From NCBI GenBank assembly GCA_944989445.1, contig CALYLW010000697.1, positions 1-64,000 on the forward strand: a DNA stretch of 64,000 nt. Direction: 5' to 3'. Position 1 is the first letter of the stretch, and the number at the start of each line of letters is the position of its first letter. Of this stretch, positions 33,169-45,201 are shown piece after piece. Made by a program: the position numbers and the translations under genes. The notes beneath the pieces are model-generated. The model worked only from the letters and a program-made list of their open reading frames with translations, searched no databases and was not told where the DNA came from. Source of the DNA: Ampullaceana balthica (Eukaryota > Mollusca > Gastropoda > Lymnaeidae).

Positions 33169-34091
33169 GAAATTGCGTTTCAATACTCATTCGAAGAGAT
33201 TTATAGCAGTTATACGCGGAATAAATTTCACTATTCACAACACAATGACCGTTTTACCGGAAACCAGGATTAGACAGTCACTGACCGAATCGCTCCAACT
33301 TGTGTAGTCACCGGGTGAGGTTTACGACAGTATTGGGCTTAAAAGCCTCATCTCTTTGACGAGGAAAAAACGTGTAATTTGTAGGTAAAGAACTGAAATT
33401 TATTTCGTATATCATTACGAAAATGCTCATTGTTCAGATGTACAATTATCTTTAACAGGATTCTAAGCATGTTATTAGTAAGATTCTCTTGAAAACTTTT
33501 TTAAAAATCTTTTTTTTAAATCTTTGTTAATTTCAGTATTAAATTTTAGAAACAATATATAATGAAAAAAATTTTTGGGGGGTGGGCAGTGGAATCAAAT
33601 TTTTTATTTGAAGTCCTTTAATTCATAAAACTGTAGCTTATAACCACTAGGGACATAACATCAAGTTAAAAACTGAATTATGGCTCAATATAATTTTTTT
33701 TTAATGCGTATGATCATCTTCAACATTGGCTCTGACTGGAATTTGTTTGTTTGTTTTTTCTTCTGTTCTTTGACTTAAATTTTTTTTTCCTTGCGCTGAG
33801 ATTGTATATTACATGACGTCATATTTAATATGAGTTTGTTTAAAACTACGAGTTAAAAATCACAGAGTTACATTCATGTTATAAAGTTCTGTCAAGCCCT
33901 TTGTAATTTGTAAGCTCTATAGGAGATAGTGGAGAAAGAGAAAATTTTATTGTGGATTTCTTTTCTTTATCAATGTTTTTATAGGTTTTTATTTATTTTT
34001 TTTTATTTTTTATTTTTTTTTGGGGGGGGGTAATTTTTTTCATTGTCCCTTAACAGCATATTTTGTTGCATCTTCACTTTATAGACCGTTA
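33169..34091. other. Gene-free AT-rich stretch
   Basis: Homopolymer-rich DNA with no recognised feature. Confidence 0.55.
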
Positions 34092-34230
34092 ATTCACCTA
34101 CCAACTTACGTAGCTACTCAGCTTGATTCACCTACCTACTTACCTAGCTACTCAGCTTAATTCACCTACCTACTTACCTAGCTACTCAGCTTAATTCACC
34201 TACATACTTACCTAGCTATACTCAGCTTGA
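34092..34230. repeat. 34-bp minisatellite, four copies
   Basis: Unit TTCACCTACCTACTTACCTA plus GCTACTCAGCTTAA. Confidence 0.9.
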
Positions 34231-34771
34231 GTACCCACTTATATATTCCTAACTATATTCCTAGCTAATCGCGTGTTCCGTTGATTGCTATTTTAAACGC
34301 ACCCACTCACTTACATATGGGAACTTTTTTATGTTTACTTGTTGTATCGAGAGAAGTTAGACAATTAATTTTAAATTATGCTACAGTTACCGCACTTATT
34401 CAATGGTAAAATCAACTAGTAAGCTTGAATCTGTACTTTGTAGGAATTTGATGAGTGATTTCACGAACCATTTAAGTTACACAGCCTCAAATTTAACATT
34501 AGTGTACGAAGCTTAATGTCTTTTTGTAATTGTAATCCAAAATACATTTTGTACGAAGTTTACTTGTCCTTAAAGACACGTCCGCTTGTGCTATAAAGAA
34601 AATGTTTTAAACAAAACACAAAACACTTTCAGAAGTACTGAAAATAATTTATAATTATCATCATTTCCAAATGTCATAACATTTCCAAGTTATTATCTGG
34701 TGGTAGATATATGTTGCAAGAGTGGCCGGAGTGGGCATGGTGTGGTGGTGGTATGGGGGTGGGGGAGCTGT
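34231..34771. other. 3' flank of the 34.8-kb gene, no other feature
   Basis: AT-rich; no canonical AATAAA seen close to the stop on the minus strand. Confidence 0.5.
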
Positions 34772-35077
34772 TTACGCAGGGGCCACGGTGGTGGCGTGAG
34801 CACACGGGATGTCGACGTGTTCACAGATGAGTTTGTGGAGGATGTCGTAGTCGTGGGCGTTACAGCCGATGATCCCCAGCAACCCGTGGAAGGTCTCCAG
34901 GGTGGCGCATCCGGAGGCGGCGTCAGCAGCGGCGTTGACCTGAGACTTGGCCGTCCTCTTGCACGAGTCGGTGGACAGCTGGGTCTCAATGACGCACATG
35001 ACGTGGGCTTTCTGGGCTGCCAGGTCCTGGGCGGTCACGGCCATGGCGAGGAGAGCGAGGACGAATAACTTGAGCAT
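34772..35077 (-). CDS. Small secreted six-cysteine protein (family member B), 101 aa
   Basis: Start ATG 35077; an in-frame upstream ATG (35116) lies before the splice acceptor CTTGACTTCTTCAG and is discounted. Residues 1-16 are a signal peptide (MLKLFVLALLAMAVTA). The mature part has C1-x10-C2-x17-C3-x14-C4-x12-C5-x6-C6, with motifs HVMCVIETQLSTDSCKRTAK, CATLETFHGLLGIIGC and YDILHKLIC. No transmembrane segment. A tail of about ten Ala/Thr-rich residues follows. The exon is GC-rich in AT-rich surroundings. It is about 65-70% similar by eye to the 41.6-kb member and clearly paralogous. Even Cys number and an export signal predict a disulfide-stabilised extracellular helical protein. Function unknown. 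Confidence 0.85.
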   Translation of the reverse strand: MLKLFVLALLAMAVTAQDLAAQKAHVMCVIETQLSTDSCKRTAKSQVNAAADAASGCATLETFHGLLGIIGCNAHDYDILHKLICEHVDIPCAHATTVAPA

Positions 35078-35091
35078 TGTTGGAACTCGAC
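35078..35091 (-). other. 5'-UTR end and splice acceptor of member B
   Basis: CTTGACTTCTTCAG ends at 35092; the exon would start at 35091. A good donor (CTACAG|GTAAGT) exists on the same strand at about 37032, with a weak TATAAT at 37068-37073; pairing the two is tentative. Confidence 0.5.
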
Positions 35092-35129
35092 CTGAAGAAG
35101 TCAAGGGTGGGATCAAATTGAGGATTTTA

Positions 35130-35877
35130 TAAATTAAAGTAAAAGATCGAATTAACGATTTGATAATCAGAAGGGTGGGGGCTCATTCATGATTTTTTTC
35201 TTTTAATTATAAGATGTCAACAAATTCACGGATTTATCAAATTTTAAGAGATTGTAAAAATTTAAATATTTTATAAATGAATTGTTGTTGGATTTATCTG
35301 AAGATTTTTTATTAAACTAAAGGATTTTAAAACTAAAGTGCTGCATTTTATAAATCTAAATATTTTCTAATTTTTATATTGTAAATATTTCAAGATTTTG
35401 TTCTTTAAAACCTTTTACTAATATAAGGACATTATACAGGTAAGACGTTTATAATTTTCAGAAATTTAAAAAATTCAGAAGGTCGGCTTTCAAAAGATGC
35501 ATGTAAATCTACTATCGTTTTATGACACACAAAATTGTTAAAATATATTTTAAATTCCATTTTTTTTAGTATGAAGTATAAATAAATCGTGAAATAAACT
35601 TTTTAACAAGCGCTTAATTTAGAATATATCTTTGACAAACAGCAATGGTTTCACTTGTAAGTTTTAACATCGAAATTTTAATGGTATTTCGAAATTCAAT
35701 ACTGGCCTTAGGTTTTGCGCTTAAAACATAACGTATTTAAAAACAAACCGATGATTGAAATTTACTTCACAATGTCGCGCAATCACTTGTGTATTATTTA
35801 TGATTATAAATGAATTGCTAAAAATTACATTGGACATAGAGATTCTGGCAAGTAAGAGATCTGTACACTCTTATTAG
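35130..35877. other. Probable intron of member B, AT-rich
   Basis: No gene seen. Confidence 0.45.
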
Positions 35878-36222
35878 TTTGGGGAGTCTGGTCAAAGAAC
35901 ACCTCGTTTAGGGAGTGTGGTCACAGAACACCTCGTTTGGGGAGTGTGGTCAAATAACAACTCGTTTGGGGAGTGTGGTCAAAGAACAACTCGTTTGGGG
36001 AGTGTGGTCAAAGAACAACTCGTTTGGGGAGTGTGGTCAAATAACAACTCGTTTGGGGAGTCAGGTCAAAGAACACCTCGTTTAGGGAGTGTGGTCACAG
36101 AACACCTCGTTTGGGGAGTGTGGTCAAATAACAACTCGTTTGGGGAGTGTGGTCGAAGAACAACTCGTTTGGGGAGTGCGGTCAAATAACAACTCGTTTG
36201 GGGAGTGTTGTCAAAGAACACA
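35878..36222. repeat. 29-bp minisatellite, about 12 copies
   Basis: Unit TCGTTTGGGGAGTGTGGTCA plus AAGAACAAC; CACCTC/CAACTC and AAATAAC/AAAGAAC variants. A five-unit block appears duplicated (TTTAGGGAGTGTGGTCACAG occurs twice). Open frames here are repeat artefacts. Confidence 0.93.
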
Positions 36223-38734
36223 TCATCTCAGAGCGCACAGATGGTACAGACCGAGAGGTATCCATCCTTAGCAACAATGAAATATTGATAACCAGTAACA
36301 ACAGCGGCGGCGTTAGGTACGCGCGAGGCCTGGTGCAAAAATGACCCCGCGGGGCCAGAGTACTGGTAACGATCGCGAACTACCAATATGCCTAAAAGGT
36401 CATAATATCTTGATTAGATCAATTCTTGCGCAAACTCAGTAGTGCAATATCTGCCGGCTCTTTTGTTACTAAAATATATTTATGTTCGCATTTTATGAAC
36501 AATGGTTTCTTTTCGAAAAATACCGTAACGACTTACATTAAAATTCAAATTATTGTACAAGGCAATATTTCAAATGCATGTTTCTAATCGCAAGTGCATT
36601 GTGTACATGACTACATGACATTCTCAAGTCTGAAACGCGCCCCCCACCCCAAGGCCGCTCCCGAGTAACAGTAAAATATCGATACATAACCACAGTGACA
36701 TGTCAATTTTTATATTGCAGACTACTTTATAAAGTCATTGAAAGTAAATACGTAGTGAAACAAGATATCTTAAGGCATGAACTAAATTAGACAGCATAAT
36801 TAATTTGACAATGTTACACCGATTATTTATTTATCTGCCATTTTCCCCGATCTAATTTTCTTAGTCTTTTGTGTAATTCATTTGAAATTATGGAAAAAAT
36901 CAGATGTTGCATGACATAAAATAAATTTTATAAATATGTGTTTATTTTATGAATATAATAAATCAAAATTTGTCTACATTTCCAACCGAGTTTTGATCTT
37001 CTGGTCATTTACTTAAAAACATGATACTTACCTGTAGAACGATAGCCAATTAGTGTGGATGCTTTGAATTATAGGACAGTGGTATCTGGTTGGTGAATGT
37101 AACGGCCCTTATGTAGTAAACTGACCACACAGTATTGTGTGTCATAAAAAAAATTTCTAAAAATTTTGGTACAAAATAAAAAGTTCCAATTGCGTTTTTA
37201 GATCTCTTGTGCCTGAAATGTGTTTGATGGTAACTAGAATCAAAACTGGGGTAATGGTTTTGAAAGCAAACATTGAAATGGATCACTTTGCAAAATTGTA
37301 AAATATTTTCGGCCTTCGATTCCCTTTTTAAAAAAAACACGTTTTGTTTTGCCTCCTTGAAAATATGTTGACCACAAGGTCAAGTAACTGACGTCTCGTT
37401 ATATTTTTGTGAATTTAGATGCGTTAGTGTAACGTGATACGCTATCGTCAAAAAGTTTGGAAACCAAACAGGTGAAATAGATTATTTTTTTTTGTAATAA
37501 TGTAAACTTTGCTTAAAGCGTAGCTTACATTTTTTTAATACAAATTCCTTAACGATACAGAAGTTAAAATGTTGCATTGGAAATTTTTTTATGTTTAAAA
37601 ACGATTTTAATTTTTGCTTAATATGTATAATCCAGAATTTATTTATTTATTTTTTTATTTAAAGGAAAAAAGTCATTCAAAGGTCAGATAATCTTAAACT
37701 ATTTGTTATCCCTTTATCTTGACCATTCAAAAATTCAGTGTAATGTTTTGAATTATTTTATTTTCCCCTGGGGATTTTTTGTAAATCCTTTGAGTGAAAA
37801 AAATTGTCATCTTTTGAACAAGAAAAATGTATAACTTGAACGGTGACTTGAAGGCTCAAGAAAAACGCTTTGTTGTTTAAATTTGTCGGGTTAACAGTTG
37901 CATATCTTTGAATCAACTGAAGATTTAAAAAATGCAACATTTTACCATAGCTGAGGCACTGTTGTGCATGTAACTACCAAAGAATACCAGGCCCACAAAG
38001 TTAAGGTTGTTGCTTTACTAAAGAACCAGTGCGACTGCATCAAAGTGTTTTCATTCACCGTGGTTCACCAATTGGAATAAATTTGAAAACTGAGGTAGAC
38101 TTTGAATTATGCCTTTTATTGAGTTTTATAGTTAATGATGCCCCAACCTCCCATGTTTCTTTGATGAGAAATGTACCTCTTTGAGCCATGTTTCTATATT
38201 TATCCCTGTAATTTATGTATCTTTATACACCCCTGTAAGTCATCTATCTATCTTTAAGTACCTCAGCAAGATATGTATCTATGACAGTGACGCATATAGT
38301 CCCGTCCGCCGTCTTCTTGTGACTTAAATTAAAATAAACAAACCTGGAAAAAGTCTAATTTTTGTTTAATGTTGTTTTTTTTTAAGATACTCTAAAGGCC
38401 TGTTCACACGTACAAATTTTGATCAAAATTTGATAAACAACCATGGAAACTTGCTTCACGCATTATTTTATTTGACGAACTCATAATTTATTTTTAGCTA
38501 TGCTTAAAGATTTTGAAAGTTGTGGTAAGACCAAGTGTGGTCAAAATTTGTACCATGATCCATCTTCAATGTAGGCCAGTACTCCTTTCGGCTGCTTACC
38601 ACATTGTTTGCAAATTCCCTGCCGTTATTGTACTACTGTAGAATCATTGGAGCACCAAGCAACGTAAATATGTCTACGAGCTGGTATGCTACGTCTTGTG
38701 CCCTCCTTGTCTTGTGCTCAGAGAACCACGAATT
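36223..38734. other. No gene recognised; contains a candidate donor for member B
   Basis: AT-rich. The minus-strand donor ACAG|GTAAGT is at 37032. The segment around 38395-38540 (GGCCTGTTCACACGTACAAA, TTGATCAAAATTTGA) resembles an end of a dispersed DNA transposon. Confidence 0.45.
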
Positions 38735-38834
38735 TGGTGGGATGATCTTGATACACCATTATAAACTTGGTGGGATGATCTTGATAAACCATTATAAACT
38801 TGGTGGGATGATCTTGATACACCATTATAAACTT
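38735..38834. repeat. 33-bp direct repeat, three copies
   Basis: Unit TTGGTGGGATGATCTTGATA plus CACCATTATAAAC. Confidence 0.92.
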
Positions 38835-39254
38835 GTGTTCTCATCAGGGTGGTAACAGTTTCGGTTTTAAAAAACGCTGTTTTTAGCTGCATTGGCTCTT
38901 ACTTTAGATAACTCATCGTAGAACCGTCGTTGCTTGTCAACATGGCGTGATTCCTGTCCTAGCACTACATTTTCTTCCGACATGGTCACACAGCAATCCA
39001 AGAGGAATCGTTATGGGAGAACGTCTGTGAAATCTCAGCTGAATGATATAAACTGACGTCGTGAGAAGAATTTTTGCAATATTGTCTTTGATTTGGTAGT
39101 GGAACCTCGTACTGGCTAGACGATGTCTTACGATAACTTTCAACAAACACAAGCTTCGATCGCCATCATCAAACAATGACCAAAGCGCCACCGCCAACAT
39201 TCGTGGCTGGAAAAATAGTCTGGGGGTAGGTCAAATTACGTACATACTTTGCCT

Positions 39255-39390
39255 GACGACAACGCGGCATTCTATAGAATGCCTAGGCAATGTATGAAAT
39301 AGCAATCATTTAATACTTTGCCTGAAACCATCAGGCATTCTATACATTGCCTAGACAGTCTATAGAATGCCTGAATTTCACACTTTGCCT
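39255..39390. repeat. Cluster of short palindromes (GGCATTCTATAGAATGCC type)
   Basis: GGCATTCTATAGAATGCC is a perfect 18-bp palindrome near 39270. Near 39337-39376 the arms AGGCATTCTATA and TATAGAATGCCT flank an ~16-nt spacer containing CATTGCCTAGAC. TTTGCCTG occurs three times. See findings. Confidence 0.8.
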
Positions 39391-41500
39391 GTAACATATA
39401 TATAGGTAACCCTTTGAGTGATGCACAATTAGGTACTCCTTTAATTCTTGTATCTATAGATGCCCCAGCAATTCATATATATGTAGATATCTTTGTTAGT
39501 CAAGTAAGTATAGATACCCCTTCATATCGTGTTAAGATCAAAATAAGTTCCAAGTTTAGCAAAGAAAACATGACCAGAGAGAATCAAAATTGGCCCTGCT
39601 CCAAAACGAACGTCAAGTGGAAGATCACGGAGATTTTAAACGCGCCTGGAGATACGTTGAGATGATGACGTTGAAGTCGTGTCTAGCCAGAAACAAAGTG
39701 TGTTTCTTAAAGAGGATAGCAGGTTTGCTTAATATCTATGACTACGATCTCCTTAGAATCAAATAAATCGGTAGCAATAGTTAAACCATATGAACAGCAA
39801 CGATAACAATAAAAAGTATTACGCCCCAAGAAAAGAAAAGAAAAAGATTAAGTTTTAAATGTTAATTACTCAGTAAATAGAAGTGTTGAGAAGTGTTAAA
39901 AGATGTTTGCGACTTGTTTTAAAAGTGCATTTTGTTTGTGCTGCATTTGAATTGTGGTGAAGGTCGACCATGCATGTGTTATATTTTTCTTATCAAGGGG
40001 CTGCAAAGTCAGTCAATGACCGATCCCAGGTTACACAAAATTCAGCTGCTCCACATAAGTAAGGACTAGCGCACTTATCAAGGCCTTCTTGGTCGTTGGA
40101 AGTCATCCCGTGTTATCTTCGAGTGATGATTGGTCGTTAAGAATTACTAATCTTTTCAAATGTTCTAGTGAGCTTCTCTTCTGTTATGAACGAATGCCCA
40201 TTCGTGTTTTTTCTCTCCCCTTTATTATGTTTCAGTAGTGGGGTAGATACTATAGTATGTAAATTTAGTTTTAATGTTTGAGTTTCTTTACTGCTGATGA
40301 ACATATGCAAAATTAATTTCTTTAAATTCTTATATCTTCTGTCATTAATTGTTAAAATGTATTTTTTATCTACATAAATTTTGTTTGTGTCTTTAAATCT
40401 TCTCTTCGCCATTGAATAGCATAATAATATTTAACTAAGCGTCTACATTTGGTAAACCTATAGAAAAACGGTTCAGATTCTTTTATGTAGTTTTAAGGTA
40501 GTACAAAAAGTATTTTTTATTATTTTATTTCTTCTTCTTGTTTTGTTGTTGATGGGGTTTTTTTTTATGAAGATAAAGGTATATGTGAAAATACGGCAAA
40601 AAAACTCAAACATTTAAAAACTTTAAGTTATGCTTATTCGTTAAGCGGTCTCTAAAACTAAGATTTTAGAAATAATATATATATATTACACACAAAGCCA
40701 TTCAACGTTGTGTCTCGTTTACAAGCTTGGCCCTTCTCACGTCCTGAACAAGTGGCATTTGACCTCTCAACACACCAATAATAAACATTTCTAGCATAAA
40801 TTAACTTCCTTATTCTAACGCAAACCTCAATCAAAAGCGCCAACCGTTTGAAGCCGTCTAGGCAGGTATTGATGAAGTCTTGAAGAAGAGGACGGCAAAC
40901 AGAATTTTTTTTTAATGAGTTTTTACAAATTCTTAAATTATAGGAATAACACAGTCGAAAATCTGACACTAGATCGTTTAACTAAAGTATAAAGTTAATA
41001 GTAAATTTAAAATTTTATGGATTAATGTGACAATAACTTGCTTGAAAGTAAGGTTTTTTTTTCTTTTTTAAATACATATCTCAAAATAATTTTAAGTTTG
41101 AAAAAAAAATTTAATGAAAACATATTTTTTAAAAACAAGCTTGATACCTGAGTAAAAGGGAGTTAAGCTATCAAAATTTTAGGAAAGTGTTTAAGCCGTA
41201 TTACCTCTCTTGAATCCTTGGAGAAGAGAGATTGGGAGAGGGAACAACCATTGACAGCGGACAAGCAAATGTATTAAAGTGTAGATGGCGTGTTAAAAAA
41301 TTAATAGAAAAGTGAGACAAAGTAAAGACGTTAGAATGAACAGTAAATTGAACGTCTTAGCAGGAACATGGGGAAAAAACATCCGAGCAATGCAAGGATA
41401 ATGTACTTGTGACAGAATTTACAAACTCAACAAATTACTATTCACTATTGTAATTCACTATTAATTTAGGTTTTTTAACAAAAATATATATATAAACTCT
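39391..41500. other. No gene recognised
   Basis: AT-rich with scattered open frames lacking any recognisable similarity (for example minus 40658-40969, 103 aa, with no signal peptide and no family motif). Confidence 0.45.
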
Positions 41501-41601
41501 TAATTTATTGCATTTATTTGATGTGAATAAATTCGTCATGGCCGACGCGTCGTATTGTCAATACACTTCAACGCGGTGCCTCGGTTGTCATGGATATAAT
41601 T

Positions 41602-41898
41602 TTAAGCCGCGGGCGTACAAGGAGTCTGGTCATTCTCACAGATGACCTTGTGGAGAGCGTCGTAATCAGCGGTGGTGCAGCCGATGATGCCCAGAAGAGG
41701 ACGGAAGGTCTCCAGCGTGGCGCAGGCGCTGGCGGGGTCAGAGCCGGACTGTGCCTCGACCTGGGACCTGGCTGTCCTCTTGCAGCCGTCCGAGGACAGC
41801 TGAGTGTCTATGACACAGAGGATGTGGGCCTTCCGGGCGGCCGGGTCCTGGGCGGCCACTGCGGCGACGAGAAGTGCGAGGAGGATCAGCTTGTTCAT
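41602..41898 (-). CDS. Small secreted six-cysteine protein (family member C), 98 aa
   Basis: Start ATG 41898. Signal peptide residues 1-16 (MNKLILLALLVAAVAA). The mature chain begins QDPAARKAHILC and has C1-x10-C2-x19-C3-x14-C4-x12-C5-x6-C6, with CVIDTQLSSDGCKRTARSQV, CATLETFRPLLGIIGC and YDALHKVIC. It ends PCTPAA, stop at 41602. Splice acceptor TTTTGTTGACAG 15 nt before the ATG. AATAAA signals lie about 85-100 nt downstream (minus strand, near 41505 and 41515). GC-rich exon in AT-rich DNA. Closest relative is the 34.8-kb gene; together with the 30.6-kb copy they form one subgroup. Likely exported and disulfide bonded; function unknown. Confidence 0.87.
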   Translation of the reverse strand: MNKLILLALLVAAVAAQDPAARKAHILCVIDTQLSSDGCKRTARSQVEAQSGSDPASACATLETFRPLLGIIGCTTADYDALHKVICENDQTPCTPAA

Positions 41899-41916
41899 GG
41901 TTCAATGGGATGTCTG
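41899..41916 (-). other. 5'-UTR end and splice acceptor of member C
   Basis: Exon would begin at 41913 after TTTTGTTGACAG. First exon not found with confidence. Confidence 0.5.
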
Positions 41917-42440
41917 TCAACAAAACAAACAAAAATTATATGAAATAAATAAATAAATATCATTAAGACGTCAGTTATTAGTTGGCAGTATTAATTAAAT
42001 ATATGTCTGATTGCATGTCTTTAAAAGTTATCATGTAAAAATCATCTTTCTTTGTTTGCTTTTTCCCCCTTTGATTTTTTCCCTTTTCATCCACTCAAAA
42101 GCCACAGGAATTATTGTAAGCCAGAAATAGAATTAATATCACATTTTTAAAAAAAATGAAAATAAATATATTATTTAACAGAAGATTTGAAAACAAAATA
42201 TAATAAATAATTCTCTTATAATTGTGAAAAACGGTAAAATCAATCTGCATTGGAAAATGTGTTGTTAATAAGTTTCATCGATTTTTTTTTAAAACGTGAC
42301 AAGAAAAGAAAATCAATTTAATAACCATCACTGTTCATTATTAAATGTGCGCTTAATTTAATACATCAAATATACGCTTTCATCCTTTTGTACATGGCAG
42401 AACTCTGGCGGTTGTATGTTGATGACTTCCACTTAATGGG

Positions 42441-42605
42441 GGTGGGTGGTGTAGGGTTATTTATGTTGACAAATGGAAGGGGTGAGTGGTGTCAGGTTAT
42501 TTATGTTGACAAATGGAAGGGGTGGGTGGTGTCAGGTTATTTATGTTGACAAATGGAAGGGGTGAGTGGTGTCAGGTTATTTATGTTGACAAATGGAAGG
42601 GGTGT
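42441..42605. repeat. 41-bp minisatellite, four copies
   Basis: Unit GGGTGAGTGGTGTCAGGTTA plus TTTATGTTGACAAATGGAAGG (variants GGGTGGG, GTAGGG). Lies in the presumed first intron of member C. Confidence 0.92.
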
Positions 42606-44741
42606 GGGAGTCATCAGAAACTGACGTCATTTAAAGATATATTTTTAAAATTACATGCGTAAGTACAAAATGTAATTTGGACGACTGATCATGCAAACTA
42701 CTTGAAAAGTATGTGTCAAATCCATTAAGCTAAAGAAAATATACAGCGATGAATTGAACAAATATAAAATCCTGATATTTTAACCACTGACTGGTTATAC
42801 TTGACTGTGGTTATGCCCTCTTTTTTAATTGGTTTGTGTGACCCTCGACTAAATAGCAAAAACTTTAAGAAGAATATTTAGTCATTTATTTTAAAGCAAA
42901 AAAAACACTTCATTTCTGTTACATGGTAAAACATTGATATATAGAGACGTTTTAATTTGTGTAAAAAGCGCACAAACAAAATCAAAGTTTGAGTTCGGTA
43001 TAGGACAGCGCAAGGTTTAGTGAAAAATCCACTTTAAACAAAACCTGCCTCAATATAAAGAAATAGTACAGTACATTTTAATGGCTAGTTAGCGACTTCT
43101 TTGTCTTGAAGCTCTTATCAGTGTGCATGGCTTATCTAACCGACATTCTAGCAAGACTGTACAGCTGTGAAGATGTATTTAATTTGTCTAGGTCATGACC
43201 TCTGACAGATGTGCAACCAGCTGTTGAGCTGGGAGTAGTCTTAAATTATTTTGATACCCGAAAACATCAAAGCTCACCTGTCCCTTCCATCTATAAAAAG
43301 ACATTTACTTCATCGAAAGTGCAGCATCGGGAATAAATGAAGAATGTAAAGTCTAGGAATGTTGTATATTTATCTCAAATTTTATTTGCTCGATAAAATA
43401 TATATTTTGTGTGGAAGTGATTCTAACCAAAGTTTCCACGCAAAAAAAAATCGAATTGATGAAAACTTAGTTGAGATAATCACTTGAAACTCCAATAAAC
43501 CCCATATTTTAATGGCAAATACCGGTCTTGTCGACCACAAAATTTAATTAAACAATGTTATAATATTTTCTTTCAGGCACGAATTAAGAGTCTTGTTGTT
43601 AGCATAGCCAAGTCGTTTTAAGAGAAGAAGCAAATAAAAAAGATCCTTCTTTTTTATGTTGACAATCTTTTTAGTACGTTTTACATTAAAGGTTTTTTAA
43701 AGCTGAGGAATTCTGAAGTCACCATGTGTTACAACATATTAAAGCACAACTAAAAGCCACCTTGGCGAAAGTAGTAAATATTTATTGGACCTTGCCTGAA
43801 ATGTTCTTTCTTCGCCTTTTTAATCATGAACGCGAAAGTTTCATTCTTACTCAATTTAGATTTCCAGCAATTAATTATAAGAAATCAAAAGCGTTTAAAA
43901 GTAAATGTACATTAATCAGTGTCTTAGACTAATCCAATGTACGTCAGCAGCGACTAGTAAAATACACCGCATTATTTTGTAATCCAAAAAGTACTTTGAG
44001 TTGCTTTTATCTTAAATTGTGTGTTTTAAGAATTAACCTAGGCAAAATTCCCTACCTTTGATTAAAACGAGAAAAGATTCCGGGTGATTTTTCGAGGTTT
44101 GTATTAGCCGCTACGCAAATGGACTCCGCTTTATGTAGTAACTAGGTCGCCAGTTTTAAAAAAAAATATTTTGAAATAAAAAATTTAAAAATTAGAAGGA
44201 AAAAAAGTATGGACGTGGAAATTTTGTTTTAATCGAGAACTATCGTAAGATGCCAGGGGCACCAGGTCACGAGTCCACGTAGCGAGTAGTTAGTGGTTGA
44301 TTCCGTCTGGTTCGACTACAGCGGAAATACAAAGATTACATGGTGGTCTTTAGATTACTGAGACGCTCACTAGACCACATTGTTAATACTTGTCATATAA
44401 ACGATATGCTAGAATACAAAGCTGCTCTTTAGATCAACATATTCAATACATATCATGTACAGGTTGAAATATGTGATGTCAGTACGCAACAATGTTTCAA
44501 TAAAACAGATTACAGGTATTGGGGCTTTAGGAAAGGGGGACCGCTAATGTATGTAATAGATGGTTGTATGACATGACGACATGTTGTTAAAGAAAGAGGT
44601 CATCATTCAGCCTCTTATGATCACAGGATATCAGCAGCAGTTAGTTTAAAACTATAAACGTCAACTGATCTTTTGTTACAGAAGACTTTGATTTGGGAGA
44701 AATGTTACTGAGGGATTCGGAATCTTTTAATTATATTATCT
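42606..44741. other. No gene recognised
   Basis: AT-rich; no protein similarity seen on either strand. Confidence 0.45.
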
Positions 44742-44800
44742 TATTTATTACAAATGCTACTTCTATATAAAAAATTATTGCGTCCTACGCTGTCCCTCAA
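44742..44800 (-). mobile_element. Decayed LINE/SINE 3' tail
   Basis: TTATCTTATTTATTACAAAT, GCTACTTCTATATA, ATTATTGCGTCCTACGCTGT is a mutated version of the tail at 10741-10810. Confidence 0.65.
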
Positions 44801-45190
44801 AATTATTGAAACGACGTGACAGTTCTGAGTTCTGATCGATTTCCAAGTCCAGAATCCTAGTACAAGTTTGAGATCATGATTGACCCCTAGCTTGACATGT
44901 TCGAGGAGTTTGATGACCGGAAATTTCAGTTTATTCCAGATGACTAATTTCTTTATTTAATATGGCATCATTTTTCGAACAAATATATATATATACATTT
45001 CAAAACACTATCTACAATACCCATAAAGAGCCCGCATCACAACGATTTCCGCACCTTCTGAATTGGGAAGTTTTAGCTCAGGCCTGGATCATGAATGTTT
45101 AATGAGTTCATCTTTAACATTTTAAGACCCTTACAACCACCATCTCCCCTACTACCAGACCCAAAAGACCACCTCCATTAAAATATCACC
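44801..45190. other. No gene recognised
   Basis: A short stretch of CCA/ACC-rich sequence precedes the next transposon. Confidence 0.5.
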
Positions 45191-45201
45191 ACTACCACCA
45201 A

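Noticed and set aside
32983..33307. Open frames over the SINE copies (also 55353-55734)
   Set aside because: The sequence is a tRNA-derived retroposon; both copies give similar frames because they are the same element.
34693..35132. Overlapping open frames on the plus strand and alternative minus frames at the 34.8-kb gene
   Set aside because: GC-rich coding exon produces open shadows; only the minus frame at 34772-35077 has the signal peptide and family cysteines. The same holds at 41.6, 49.5 and 61.6 kb.
35917..36344. Open frames with FGECGQRTTRLGS-like repeats
   Set aside because: 29-bp minisatellite translated in rotating frames; the repeat length is not a multiple of three and the protein pattern is a three-unit artefact.
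38937..39200. 87-aa minus-strand frame
   Set aside because: No family similarity, signal peptide or coding-like composition that I can see.
43285..43300. TATAAAAA as a promoter for the 41.6-kb gene
   Set aside because: It is on the plus strand while the gene is on the minus strand; no suitable minus-strand exon 1 was found nearby.
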